Notes: generated by a model not told the origin, from the letters alone. A DNA stretch of 6,105 bases from JBHIDJ01 sp046760105 (GCA_046760105.1 JBHIDJ010000170.1:1-6105), one strand, 5' to 3'; positions 1-6,105 are shown, numbered from the stretch's first letter. Made by a program: numbers and translations.

Positions 1-80
1 TCGAGGTAATCGGACCGGTGTTGACACGACGTGCGCTCATTCTGGCAGGCGAGGTTCCGAACCCGAGTTCGCAACCATGA
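1..80 (+). CDS. C-terminal end of a probable cation:proton antiporter (partial, cut by window start)
   Basis: Reading from base 3, the frame gives EVIGPVLTRRALILAGEVP followed by NPSSQP and a TGA stop at 78-80. A tail of the form E(L/V)IGP.LTR.AL..AGE is what I remember at the end of the last membrane helix in CPA-type Na+/H+ or K+/H+ antiporters (Kef/NhaP-like), inner-membrane proteins that exchange cations for protons. Only 25 residues are visible, so family membership is an inference from this short motif. The stop overlaps the ATG of the next frame (ATGA at 77-80), the usual sign of translational coupling in an operon, which fits an ion-transport pair with the ATPase fragment that follows. 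The neighbouring frame starting at base 2 is also open, but it shows no recognisable protein. Confidence 0.5.
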   Translation, partial: EVIGPVLTRRALILAGEVPNPSSQP

Positions 81-307
81 GTGTGGGCGAACTACCTACC
101 CGAACGACCACTCGCGAAAAGAGCAGAATGCGTGCGCCAACACCCCCACTTGGTCATGCCCATGTCATGGAGGTGGACGATGTGATCGCTGCGCTTGACA
201 CCTCCTATCAAGGTCTCGCGCACCACCAGGCTCAAGCGCGATTGGAACGCTACGACCCAAACGCTTTGCCTCAAGCGAAAGTGCCCGGAAATGGACAAAC
301 AAGCTGA
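77..307 (+). pseudogene. Truncated P-type cation ATPase, N-terminal domain only
   Basis: This 76-codon frame contains, from about residue 31 to 68, the cation-ATPase N-terminal domain: VDDVIAALDTS, then QGL, then ARLERYDPNALPQAK. In this family the pattern (V..L.TS..GLS..EA..RL..YGPN.LP) immediately precedes the first membrane helices. Here the frame instead runs to VPGNGQTS and a TGA. No membrane segment, TGES or DKTGTLT motif follows in any plus-strand frame, so about nine tenths of the pump is missing. The ATG at 77 overlaps the antiporter stop but lacks a clear ribosome binding site. ATGs at 128 (after a weak AAAAGAG) and 167 are alternatives. It is not a copy of the intact minus-strand ATPase, whose N-terminus differs clearly, so it derives from a second pump gene. 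A functional short protein is possible but less likely than a deletion remnant. Confidence 0.65.
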
Positions 308-367
308 GCTCGTCGATCCGTCTCCAGGGGGAGAGCGAACAGAACATAGACGGCGCCGACCCTCGGC
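308..367. other. Short convergent intergenic gap without a clear terminator
   Basis: Sixty bases separate the stop of the truncated plus-strand ATPase frame from the stop of the intact minus-strand ATPase. A 5-bp hairpin (TCTCC 321-325 with GGAGA 330-334, loop of four) is present, but no T-tract follows on either strand. It is therefore not a convincing intrinsic terminator. No continuation of the ATPase reading frame is visible here. Confidence 0.4.
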
Positions 368-3121
368 TTAACCCGCTCCAGGTTCCCACCGCAGATCCGG
401 ACCTTCGTGGCGGTCCTCTCTACGGCCACGAAACCATTTCTCGATACCGACAACTCCGTATATCACGAATCCCACTGTGATAATGAGCCACCATTCGGTC
501 AGCCCCAAAGGTGCACTACGGAACGCACGCTGCATGGTCGGCAAGTAGGTGAAAAGCAACTGCAAGACGACCATCGCACTTACTCCGACGAGTAGCCACC
601 GGTTAGAAAACACGCCAAGCCTGAACATTGAGTGAGTGAGTGAACGACAGTTGAAGAGATAGAAGAGCTCCCCAAAAACGAACACGTTAACGGCCGCTGT
701 TCGTGCCGCGGCATCACTTTCGCCGTGGGACAGCTCCCATTCGAACAGCCCGAACGACCCCACAAGCAGCAAAAGCCCCACTAGGAGAATACGAACTACC
801 AGAGGGCGGGTAAGAATCGGGCTTTGTGGATCCCGCGGGGGACGGTTCATGATACCGGGTTCCTTCGGTTCGAATGCCAGCACTAGCCCCAGCAACACTG
901 CGGTGGTCATGTTGATCCAGAGGATCTGCACAGGAAGGATAGGTAGGGTCAGGCCGGCGAAGACGGCAACGAGAATGACTAATCCCTCACCGATATTAGT
1001 GGGCAGCGTCCAGGTGATGAATTTGACGAGGTTGTCGAACACACCGCGTCCTTCCTCCACTGCCGCTTCGACGGTGGAGAAGTTGTCATCGGTCAGCACC
1101 ATGTCGGCGGCTTCCTTGGCAACCTCCGTGCCGGCAACACCCATCGCCACACCGATGTTCGCTTGGCGCAATGCTGGCGCATCGTTGACCCCATCACCGG
1201 TCATCGCCACCACATGGTCCCTTGCCTGGAGCGCCTCGACCAGGCGCAGCTTCTGCTCCGGCGCGACCCGTGCGAAGACGGCGACACGTTCGGCGGTCTC
1301 GATCAAATCCGCATCCGATAACTCCTCAATGGCTTGGCCACTCATCGCAACACCGCGGCCGTCGGCGTCGCGGGCACCATCCAGGCCGATTTGGCGGGCA
1401 ATCGCCGATGCGGTCCCAACATGGTCCCCCGTGATCATCTTGATCCGTATCCCGGCCGCCTGGCAGATGTGCACGGCGTTCACGGCCTCTGGCCTGGGTG
1501 GGTCGATCATGGCCTGGAGACCAAGAAACGTGAGCTCGCCGGCAACGTTTCTATGAGTAACCGACCCGTGGTCGGCGGGCATTTCGGCACGGGCAAAGGC
1601 AAGCACGCGCATCCCCTTCGCCGCCATTTCATCCACTTGGCTGTGAATGGCGTCAATAGCGAGATCCACCGGTTGCATGTTCGGATTTGCGGCATCACGG
1701 CAGCGAGCCACGATCCGTTCCACAGAACCCTTGAGGTACAGCAAACGTGGCCGGTTTGGCCCCGCATCGTGCAAGGTCGCCATGTACTGGCGTTGCGATT
1801 CAAACGGTATGGTGTCGAGTCGCGGCAGATCGCGCGTAAGCGTGTCCGGCGAAAGTCCCGCTTTGCTCGCCGATGTCAGCAAGGCGCCTTCGGTGGGATC
1901 CCCTTCGACACACCATCCCCCTTCCGCAGAGATCAAGCGCGCGTCATTGCAGAGTAACCCCGCCGTCAAACATTCGAACAATGTGGGGTGAGCTTTCGGA
2001 TCAATTGTCACACCACTTTTACTGAATTCGCCTTCCGGCACATAACCAACGCCCGAGACAGCGAATGACTCGCCACCCGCCAGAACCTCTTGAACCGTCA
2101 TTTGGTTCTGCGTCAGCGTCCCAGTCTTGTCGGAACAGATCACTGTGGTGCTACCCAATGTCTCCACAGCCGGTAGTTTGCGGATAATTGCGTGCCGTTT
2201 GGCCATACGCGCCACGCCAATGGCGAGCGTAATTGTCATGGCAGCCGGTAACCCTTCCGGAATCGCCCCCACGGCCAGGGCCACGGCAGCCATGAACATG
2301 TCAAACAGGGTCTCGCCGCGAAGCATGCCAACAACAAGGGTCACGCCGGCAAGACCGAGAATGACCCAGAGCAGCATGCCGCTGAAGTGAGCAATTTTTC
2401 GGGTCAAGGGCGTCGCCAGAACATCGACGGCCGCGATCAGCTCATTAATTCGACCGACTTCGGTTCCATCACCTGTGGCGACGACCGCGCCGGCGCCGGT
2501 CCCGTACGTCACCAAAGTAGACGAGTAGCCCATGTTGCTGCGATCGGCCAGCACGGCGTCTGGCGCAAGGGCCTCGGGTTGCTTCCCCACGGGCACTGAT
2601 TCACCCGTGAGCGCGGACTCATCGATCTGCAGCTCCCGGCTGCGGAGCAACCGGAGGTCGGCGGGGACTTTGTCACCCGACTGCAATAGCACCACATCCC
2701 CCGGAACAAGCTCAGCGGACGACACCTTTTTCTTTTGCCCGGCCCTGATAACAGTGGCTTCGCTATGCATGCTTCGCGCCAGCGCCTCCATGGCCTTGAC
2801 CGCCTTCGATTCCTGCACAAAACCGATGAGCGCGTTGACCAACACAACACCTAAAATCACTGCTGAATCTACCCATTCTTGTAAAGTCGCGGTAATCGAT
2901 GCCGCTGCAAGTAGGATGTAGACAAGTGGTTGATGAAACTGGAGCAAGAACCGAACAAGCGATCCCTGTTGGCTTCTTGAGGTAAGAACATTAGCCCCGA
3001 AACGCTCCTGACGGTGTGCCGCCTCGAACGTGTCGAGTCCCTTATCCGGATCCGTGCCGAGGAAATCTAACACCTGCTGCGCCGGTAGGCGATGCCAGTG
3101 TTTGCCGAGAATGGTTTCCAT
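368..3121 (-). CDS. P-type II cation-transporting ATPase (calcium/cation pump type), complete
   Basis: This 917-residue inner-membrane pump couples ATP hydrolysis to cation transport. Seen in the protein: N-terminal cation-ATPase domain (about 8-60); helix pairs M1/M2 (about 62-103) and M3/M4 (245-297); actuator TGES at 172-175; PEGLP in M4 at 288-292; CSDKTGTLT with the phosphorylated aspartate at D331; nucleotide-domain KGS at 464-466; MITGD at 562-566; TGDGVNDAPA at 641-650; then six more helices (M5-M10, about 700-893). The length is normal for the SERCA/PMA-like bacterial branch, which includes mycobacterial CtpF-type pumps. Among ion-site positions, E289 (M4), N709 and E712 (M5) and N737 and T740 (M6) are kept, but the usual M6 aspartate aligns with A741. 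Calcium specificity is therefore not assured; sodium, manganese or another cation is possible. The ATG at 3121 fits the family N-terminus (HWHRLPAQQVL). The gene lies 204 bases downstream of the phosphoketolase-like gene on the same strand, so they may share a transcript. Confidence 0.95.
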   Translation of the reverse strand: METILGKHWHRLPAQQVLDFLGTDPDKGLDTFEAAHRQERFGANVLTSRSQQGSLVRFLLQFHQPLVYILLAAASITATLQEWVDSAVILGVVLVNALIGFVQESKAVKAMEALARSMHSEATVIRAGQKKKVSSAELVPGDVVLLQSGDKVPADLRLLRSRELQIDESALTGESVPVGKQPEALAPDAVLADRSNMGYSSTLVTYGTGAGAVVATGDGTEVGRINELIAAVDVLATPLTRKIAHFSGMLLWVILGLAGVTLVVGMLRGETLFDMFMAAVALAVGAIPEGLPAAMTITLAIGVARMAKRHAIIRKLPAVETLGSTTVICSDKTGTLTQNQMTVQEVLAGGESFAVSGVGYVPEGEFSKSGVTIDPKAHPTLFECLTAGLLCNDARLISAEGGWCVEGDPTEGALLTSASKAGLSPDTLTRDLPRLDTIPFESQRQYMATLHDAGPNRPRLLYLKGSVERIVARCRDAANPNMQPVDLAIDAIHSQVDEMAAKGMRVLAFARAEMPADHGSVTHRNVAGELTFLGLQAMIDPPRPEAVNAVHICQAAGIRIKMITGDHVGTASAIARQIGLDGARDADGRGVAMSGQAIEELSDADLIETAERVAVFARVAPEQKLRLVEALQARDHVVAMTGDGVNDAPALRQANIGVAMGVAGTEVAKEAADMVLTDDNFSTVEAAVEEGRGVFDNLVKFITWTLPTNIGEGLVILVAVFAGLTLPILPVQILWINMTTAVLLGLVLAFEPKEPGIMNRPPRDPQSPILTRPLVVRILLVGLLLLVGSFGLFEWELSHGESDAAARTAAVNVFVFGELFYLFNCRSLTHSMFRLGVFSNRWLLVGVSAMVVLQLLFTYLPTMQRAFRSAPLGLTEWWLIITVGFVIYGVVGIEKWFRGRREDRHEGPDLRWEPGAG

Positions 3122-3126
3122 GATTA

Positions 3127-3282
3127 CTACGCCGTCCTTTCGTCGCTGACGTCCGAAGCGACATTGTCTTCTGAAACTTGGCCGTCGTTATCCTTTGATC
3201 GCCTCGGAGCGAAAACCATGACCGAGTACCCAGCACTCATCGCTTGCGCCAATCGCACATAGTAAGCTCGATCTCTTTCCAA
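3127..3282 (-). CDS. Possible small protein upstream of the ATPase (hypothetical, or gene remnant)
   Basis: A minus-strand frame is open from just after a TAA at 3339-3337 to tandem TAG/TAA stops at 3129-3124, ending 5 bases before the ATPase ATG. From a TTG at 3282 it reads LERDRAYYVRLAQAMSAGYS, then VMVFAPRRSKDNDGQ and an acidic, serine-rich tail (VSEDNVASDVSDERTA), 51 residues. First codon positions are strongly purine-rich, with many G, as in real genes, and the YYVRLAQAM part looks amphipathic. I recognise no family. The weakness is the start: no ATG precedes codon 15 (ATG at 3240, 37 residues), TTG 3282 and GTG 3258 are the longer choices, and none has a good ribosome binding site. Adjacency to the ATPase suggests a coupled leader or accessory peptide, but a decayed gene 3' end is equally possible. 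Confidence 0.3.
   Translation of the reverse strand: MERDRAYYVRLAQAMSAGYSVMVFAPRRSKDNDGQVSEDNVASDVSDERTA
3132..3140 (-). promoter_or_regulatory. Weak ribosome binding site of the P-type ATPase gene
   Basis: Read on the minus strand this is AAAGGACGG. The GGA core lies 13 bases before the ATG at 3121, longer than ideal. No better Shine-Dalgarno sequence lies closer. It sits inside the last codons of the small open frame ending at 3127, so translation of that frame, if real, could help load ribosomes on the ATPase start. Confidence 0.4.
3142..3162 (-). other. Small hairpin just upstream of the ATPase ribosome binding site
   Basis: GTCGCT (3162 to 3157 on the minus strand) can pair perfectly with AGCGAC (3147 to 3142) across a nine-base loop. 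The hairpin ends one base before the AAAGGACGG ribosome binding site. It lacks a following T-run, so it is not a terminator. Its position would allow an effect on translation, but a six-base stem also occurs by chance and there is no further evidence. Confidence 0.25.
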
Positions 3283-3325
3283 TCCAGAATGATGATTTTG
3301 TACGCACGGGTCATGAGCGTGGTTG

Positions 3326-5770
3326 CTATGACAGAATTACGGCGCCGGCATTGCCCTTGCCCTTGATCGCCTCCAGTTCGTCAACATTGAGCAGTGTTTC
3401 CGGTGCTAGCTCCAGTACCTGGGCCACCGCAGCGACGGCATGGGCCCAGGTACACCGGTTCGCGAACAGCATGCCCGCGGCATCCAGGGTGCCGCCTCGA
3501 TTGATGTAACCCAGTGCACGCGTGGTCCCCGCACCCGTATCGAGCGGACGTACAACGCCGAGCACCACCTCCGGCCGCATATGCACGAGCAACACTCGGC
3601 CTGCTACTGTGGTTGGAAACAACTGTGCGCGCACTTCGGTGGGCGCAGTATATGCGGCCTCGTCCGCATCCCGTGGTGTGCGGAAGCGCCCTGGCTCCAG
3701 CAGGTAGACGACTTCATGCGGTATCCCTTGTTCTCCTAGCCGGTCCGAGGCATACAACGCCTCGGTCAATTGGTAACTGCCGATGGCCACCAGCTGGACC
3801 CGCGCGTTTTCGTCGCCCCGTACTCGTAAGGCGCCGTTACGGACCAATTCATCTGTCTGGGCGGGTGAAAAGCGATCCGGTTGGGAGCCTTTTGATACGA
3901 CCATCGTCCAGAGCTCGCCGCGTGCACGATACGCTGCTTGTAATGTCACCGCGGCACTGTTGCAGTCGGCCGGGAATAGCACCCGCGAGACATCCGTCAT
4001 CTCACCCATGAGTGCTTCGCACAAGGTCGGGTCCTGGTGGGATTGTTCGTTCTTGCCGTTCTCCCAAACATGCGAGCTCAATACGATCGGCACGCCTAAC
4101 CACTGCGGGTCGTGGCCTGCTTCACGCTGATGGCGCGCAAAGATAAGCTCCTGGCGGATCGCGCCCAGCATTTTTACTGCGAATGCCTCGTAAGAGACGA
4201 CGATATTAATACCGCCTTTGTTGGCGAGGGCAGCACTGACGACTGCTTCTTCATTAAGCGCAGTGATGACCGCACCGTTCACTGCCTCTGCCACGCCGGG
4301 TTCGGGGTCCGTCACCCGGTGCTTAAGCATGTCTAAGGTAGCGTTCATGCGGTTGCTGCGCAGTTCATCGGGGTTACCGACCCGCGGTCGTAGTTGTGGA
4401 TTTGCTTGCACGACGCGGCAGAAGTAATCGTCGACGCCTTCCATCGCTGAGACGGAACCTCCAGTCGACGGATCGCGCCAGGCCGGTTCAGGTAACTCGG
4501 GGGTTGGTATGGTGCGCCGTGCCAGAGCGTGGTCGCGTTCGCGCACACGCCCCTGCTGATCGTGATTGTTGAGGGCTGCGATGGCGTCTTTCAGTTCGGA
4601 AAGCGGTACCCACAGTGGCTTTGCGCCGGTGTTGAACTTATTCCGGGCTTCTAGATCATGAGCGGGATTCGTGACCAGCGGTAGACCATGCGCCGCATTG
4701 GTTCCCGCACCAGGGAAACCGTAACCCTTCTCCGTTTCGGCAATGCCGAAAGGCAGCGGGAGGGGGTAGCGGGTTTCACCGCTGGCCACTGCATCGGCGT
4801 TCGCCGTGAGGCGTCCTTCCATCTCGAAGATGGCCCACGTAAACGCCGCAGGATCGCGGCCGTCGAGTGTGATGGGTTCAAAGCGGTGGAGCTCGAGATA
4901 CTGTTGCAACCATTCCGTCCCGCCCGCCATGGCCATACTAGTGCGTTGGTCGATACGCCGACCGTTCGCGATCAGGATGGGCATCACCAGCCCGCAGTCT
5001 TCCGATCGCCACCAACGCGGCGCCCAGTCGCCACCGCGCTGTTCCTCGGCGGCTCCGTCGCTTAAGAACGCCACCAAGCGCTCGCCGGGCAATGGCATGT
5101 GTACGTATTGAAGGTTGGCAAATCCCAGATAACCGCCCTCCATCATGCCGCCGGCGGTGTGCACGTTGACATGGCTGCCCACTGGTGATTCCGGATAACC
5201 GTCAGGGCGCACCCCATAGGAATAGAAATCGCGCACAAAGCGCGTCAAACCTTCATTCGTCAGATCGTAACGGTCGGCATGCGCTCGCGTCATATTGCCG
5301 ACGATCAGATTGCACGCATCGATCGCAGACACACAGTGGCCTTGACCCATTAGCCAGGAACGGGTGATACCGGTGAGCGCATCCACAGCCAGATAGCCGG
5401 TGTAAGCGGGCACTACATTCAGCGAACCACCGGTATGACCCTGCGGATCCAGCTTGAAATCATCACCGTCAAGCTCTCGGTTATCTAAATAGACGTTGCG
5501 CGCATAGGTCATGTGTACCACCAGCCACATCGCCGCACTGGCAATACGGTCGGCAGCGGCCAGCGTACGATAGACAGTCGATTTGTCTGACACAGTTCCT
5601 TTTTGCAGGAGCAGGTCCGCCATCTCGTAAACGCGGACCTGCGTTATGTCCTGGTGCCGTATGACTCCGTAACCTGCCGCCCATTCGGCGAACTGGGAGT
5701 CTTGTTTGCGATATAGCGCCGCACGTTCCTGAACGCGAAATCGTTCATATAATTCAAGCCCTATTGCCAT
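3326..5770 (-). CDS. Divergent phosphoketolase-superfamily thiamine-diphosphate enzyme
   Basis: This 814-residue protein matches the phosphoketolase (Xfp) layout in order: GHTGG at 111-115 (classic GHGGP), GHCVSAIDACN at 144-154, SHVNVHTAGGMMEGG at 199-213 (classic SHV.PETPGSIHEGG), the diphosphate/magnesium motif LSDGAAEEQ...N at 236-269 (classic GDGEAETG...N), PDELRSNR at 467-474 (S472 and R474 match substrate-phosphate ligands), NEE at 506-508 where the transketolase-type catalytic glutamate sits, SYEAF at 526-530, and SSHVWENGKNEQSHQDP at 565-581 with H578 matching an active-site histidine. True phosphoketolases split xylulose-5-phosphate or fructose-6-phosphate with phosphate into acetyl phosphate plus a sugar phosphate in the cytosol. 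Here GDG is SDG, GHGGP is GHTGG and AGKQP is SKGSQP, so the reaction may differ. I recall relatives being named 'xylulose 5-phosphate 3-epimerase' in databases, which I cannot verify. The start is well supported by the ribosome binding site. No acetate kinase gene is in view. Confidence 0.85.
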   Translation of the reverse strand: MAIGLELYERFRVQERAALYRKQDSQFAEWAAGYGVIRHQDITQVRVYEMADLLLQKGTVSDKSTVYRTLAAADRIASAAMWLVVHMTYARNVYLDNRELDGDDFKLDPQGHTGGSLNVVPAYTGYLAVDALTGITRSWLMGQGHCVSAIDACNLIVGNMTRAHADRYDLTNEGLTRFVRDFYSYGVRPDGYPESPVGSHVNVHTAGGMMEGGYLGFANLQYVHMPLPGERLVAFLSDGAAEEQRGGDWAPRWWRSEDCGLVMPILIANGRRIDQRTSMAMAGGTEWLQQYLELHRFEPITLDGRDPAAFTWAIFEMEGRLTANADAVASGETRYPLPLPFGIAETEKGYGFPGAGTNAAHGLPLVTNPAHDLEARNKFNTGAKPLWVPLSELKDAIAALNNHDQQGRVRERDHALARRTIPTPELPEPAWRDPSTGGSVSAMEGVDDYFCRVVQANPQLRPRVGNPDELRSNRMNATLDMLKHRVTDPEPGVAEAVNGAVITALNEEAVVSAALANKGGINIVVSYEAFAVKMLGAIRQELIFARHQREAGHDPQWLGVPIVLSSHVWENGKNEQSHQDPTLCEALMGEMTDVSRVLFPADCNSAAVTLQAAYRARGELWTMVVSKGSQPDRFSPAQTDELVRNGALRVRGDENARVQLVAIGSYQLTEALYASDRLGEQGIPHEVVYLLEPGRFRTPRDADEAAYTAPTEVRAQLFPTTVAGRVLLVHMRPEVVLGVVRPLDTGAGTTRALGYINRGGTLDAAGMLFANRCTWAHAVAAVAQVLELAPETLLNVDELEAIKGKGNAGAVILS

Positions 5771-5776
5771 GGCAGC

Positions 5777-5782
5777 CCTCCT
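5777..5782 (-). promoter_or_regulatory. Strong Shine-Dalgarno of the phosphoketolase-like gene
   Basis: On the minus strand this is a perfect AGGAGG, six bases before the ATG at 5770-5768. It fixes the start codon of the phosphoketolase-like gene and predicts efficient translation, in contrast to the weak site of the downstream ATPase gene. Confidence 0.85.
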
Positions 5783-5903
5783 GACGAGTAAGTACTATTC
5801 GGCCGCTTTCGGGGTGATGGCGGACAGTGGATTACCGTTTACTCTGAGTCTCTTAGCATTCTTAACTGTCTGATCAGAGAGGTGAATCGTTATACTACGC
5901 CGT

Positions 5904-5958
5904 CGCCTCAAAGGGGACTACCGGCCCACTACCATAACGTTCAAACCCCTTTGGGGCG
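5904..5958. repeat. Imperfect inverted repeat, 13-bp arms
   Basis: CGCCTCAAAGGGG at 5904-5916 can pair with CCCCTTTGGGGCG at 5946-5958. Twelve positions are Watson-Crick and one (T5908 with G5954) is a wobble in RNA, across a 29-base loop. The right arm also contains the short palindrome CCCCTTTGGGG (5946-5956). No T-tract follows, so terminator function is not supported. It could be a protein-binding site or a remnant of mobile-element ends. Confidence 0.45.
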
Positions 5959-5977
5959 CCAATGTTGTAAGGGTCCC

Positions 5978-6040
5978 GTTCAGCAGAATACGCAAATTAC
6001 CGGTGTGTCAAATTTGTGTCACATTGAAATCTGCTGGAAC
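5978..6040. repeat. Inverted repeat flanking a TGTGTCA direct repeat (possible insertion-sequence end)
   Basis: GTTCAGCAGA at 5978-5987 is matched in reverse complement by TCTGCTGGAAC at 6030-6040, with one extra G. Between them TGTGTCA occurs twice, at 6004-6010 and 6015-6021, eleven bases apart. Stacked short repeats near a TGT (5963-5965, TGTTGTAAGGGTCCC) are typical of transposase-binding ends such as those of the IS21 family, but I cannot name an element and no transposase is in view. The adjacent group II intron fits a mobile-DNA setting, since such introns often lie in insertion sequences. Confidence 0.35.
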
Positions 6041-6057
6041 AGAAAATCAGCGAGTTA

Positions 6058-6105
6058 GTGCGCCAAGGAAGCTTGGCGCTTCTGGCAGGGTGAAAGTCCC
6101 TGTGG
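6058..6105 (+). mobile_element. 5' end of a bacterial group II intron (partial, cut by window end)
   Basis: The sequence from 6058 begins GTGCGCC, matching the conserved group II intron start (GUGYG). GCGCCAAG (6060-6067) then pairs perfectly with CTTGGCGC (6072-6079) over a four-base loop. CAGGG (6086-6090) pairs with CCCTG (6098-6102) around TGAAAGT, giving the GGGTGAAAGTCCC signature (6088-6100) found near the start of domain I in many bacterial group II introns. Such introns are self-splicing ribozymes that usually encode a reverse transcriptase/maturase in domain IV and move by retrohoming. The maturase gene and the domain V/VI end would lie beyond the right edge, so whether this copy is complete cannot be told. 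The bases just left of 6058 (ending CAGCGAGTTA) would be the 5' exon that pairs with the intron's exon-binding sites. Confidence 0.8.

Larger units (their letters stand above)
5783..6057. other. Non-coding upstream region with repeats, between the phosphoketolase-like gene and the intron end
   Basis: No open frame with recognisable protein features is visible on either strand. The part nearest the gene (about 5783-5900) should hold the promoter of the minus-strand gene. The best pair I can find is TTCACC (5886 to 5881) followed, after 16 bases, by TAAGAA (5864 to 5859) on the minus strand, which is poor and not called as a promoter. The outer part (5904-6057) contains two inverted repeats and a direct repeat and resembles mobile-element terminal DNA more than a gene regulatory region. 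Confidence 0.45.

Noticed and set aside
349..358. GGCGCC palindromes (also near 3342 and 5955)
   Set aside because: Six-base GC palindromes are expected by chance in this base composition, and the copies have no shared flanking sequence.
849..1556. Plus-strand frame of 235 codons
   Set aside because: It lies wholly antisense to the ATPase gene, which has all its catalytic motifs in order. The translation is serine/alanine/threonine-rich without any domain, as expected for a shadow frame of a GC-rich gene.
1334..1957. Plus-strand frame of 207 codons
   Set aside because: It is antisense to the nucleotide-binding domain of the ATPase, has no recognisable motif and overlaps another shadow frame.
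3187..3210. Hairpin TCGC/GCGA as a terminator for the phosphoketolase-like gene
   Set aside because: The stem is only four bases and no T-run follows it on the minus strand.
3042..3236. Minus-strand frame of 64 codons overlapping the ATPase start
   Set aside because: It needs a GTG start, overlaps about 80 bases of the ATPase N-terminal coding region in another frame, and its sequence is low in protein-like features. The alternative frame ending at 3127 looks more like coding sequence.
3514..4011. Plus-strand frame of 165 codons
   Set aside because: It is antisense to the conserved C-terminal half of the phosphoketolase-like gene, with an arginine/proline-rich translation and no domain.
5891..5896. 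TATACT as a plus-strand -10 box
   Set aside because: No -35 element lies 16-18 bases upstream and no plus-strand gene follows before the intron end.

Overview
The window looks like a piece of a moderately GC-rich bacterial chromosome, most likely proteobacterial. This rests on the protein families, their spacing and clear Shine-Dalgarno sequences; nothing names a genus. Two large intact genes on the minus strand fill almost all of it. Both ends carry signs of rearrangement or mobile DNA.

Left end (1-307, plus strand): the last 25 codons of a probable cation:proton antiporter end in an ATGA overlap with a short reading frame. That frame encodes only the N-terminal cytoplasmic domain of a P-type cation ATPase and then stops. 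It is best read as a truncated second ATPase gene in an ion-transport operon. Facing it is a complete P-type II cation ATPase (368-3121, minus), with all catalytic motifs and about ten membrane segments. Its M6 ion-binding motif departs from the classical calcium pump.

Middle (3122-3325): a 204-base gap separates the two large minus-strand genes. It carries an open frame with coding-like codon bias that ends 5 bases before the ATPase start (possible small protein, or a gene remnant), a weak ribosome binding site and a small hairpin.

Right half (3326-5770, minus): an 814-residue thiamine-diphosphate enzyme of the phosphoketolase superfamily. It keeps many phosphoketolase landmarks (SHVN...EGG, PDE..SNR, SYEAF, SHQDP) but has altered cofactor and phosphate-site motifs, so it is a divergent branch and not a standard Xfp. 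It has a strong AGGAGG ribosome binding site. It may be co-transcribed with the ATPase gene downstream.

Right end (5771-6105): a non-coding stretch of about 290 bases with several inverted and direct repeats, possibly an insertion-sequence end. It is followed at 6058 by what looks like the 5' end of a group II intron (GTGCGCC start, perfect 8-bp hairpin, GGGTGAAAGTCCC), cut off by the window edge.

I found no CRISPR array, tRNA, rRNA or clear new defence system. The most notable items are the divergent phosphoketolase-like enzyme, the intron boundary, the truncated ATPase and the small open frame before the intact ATPase.
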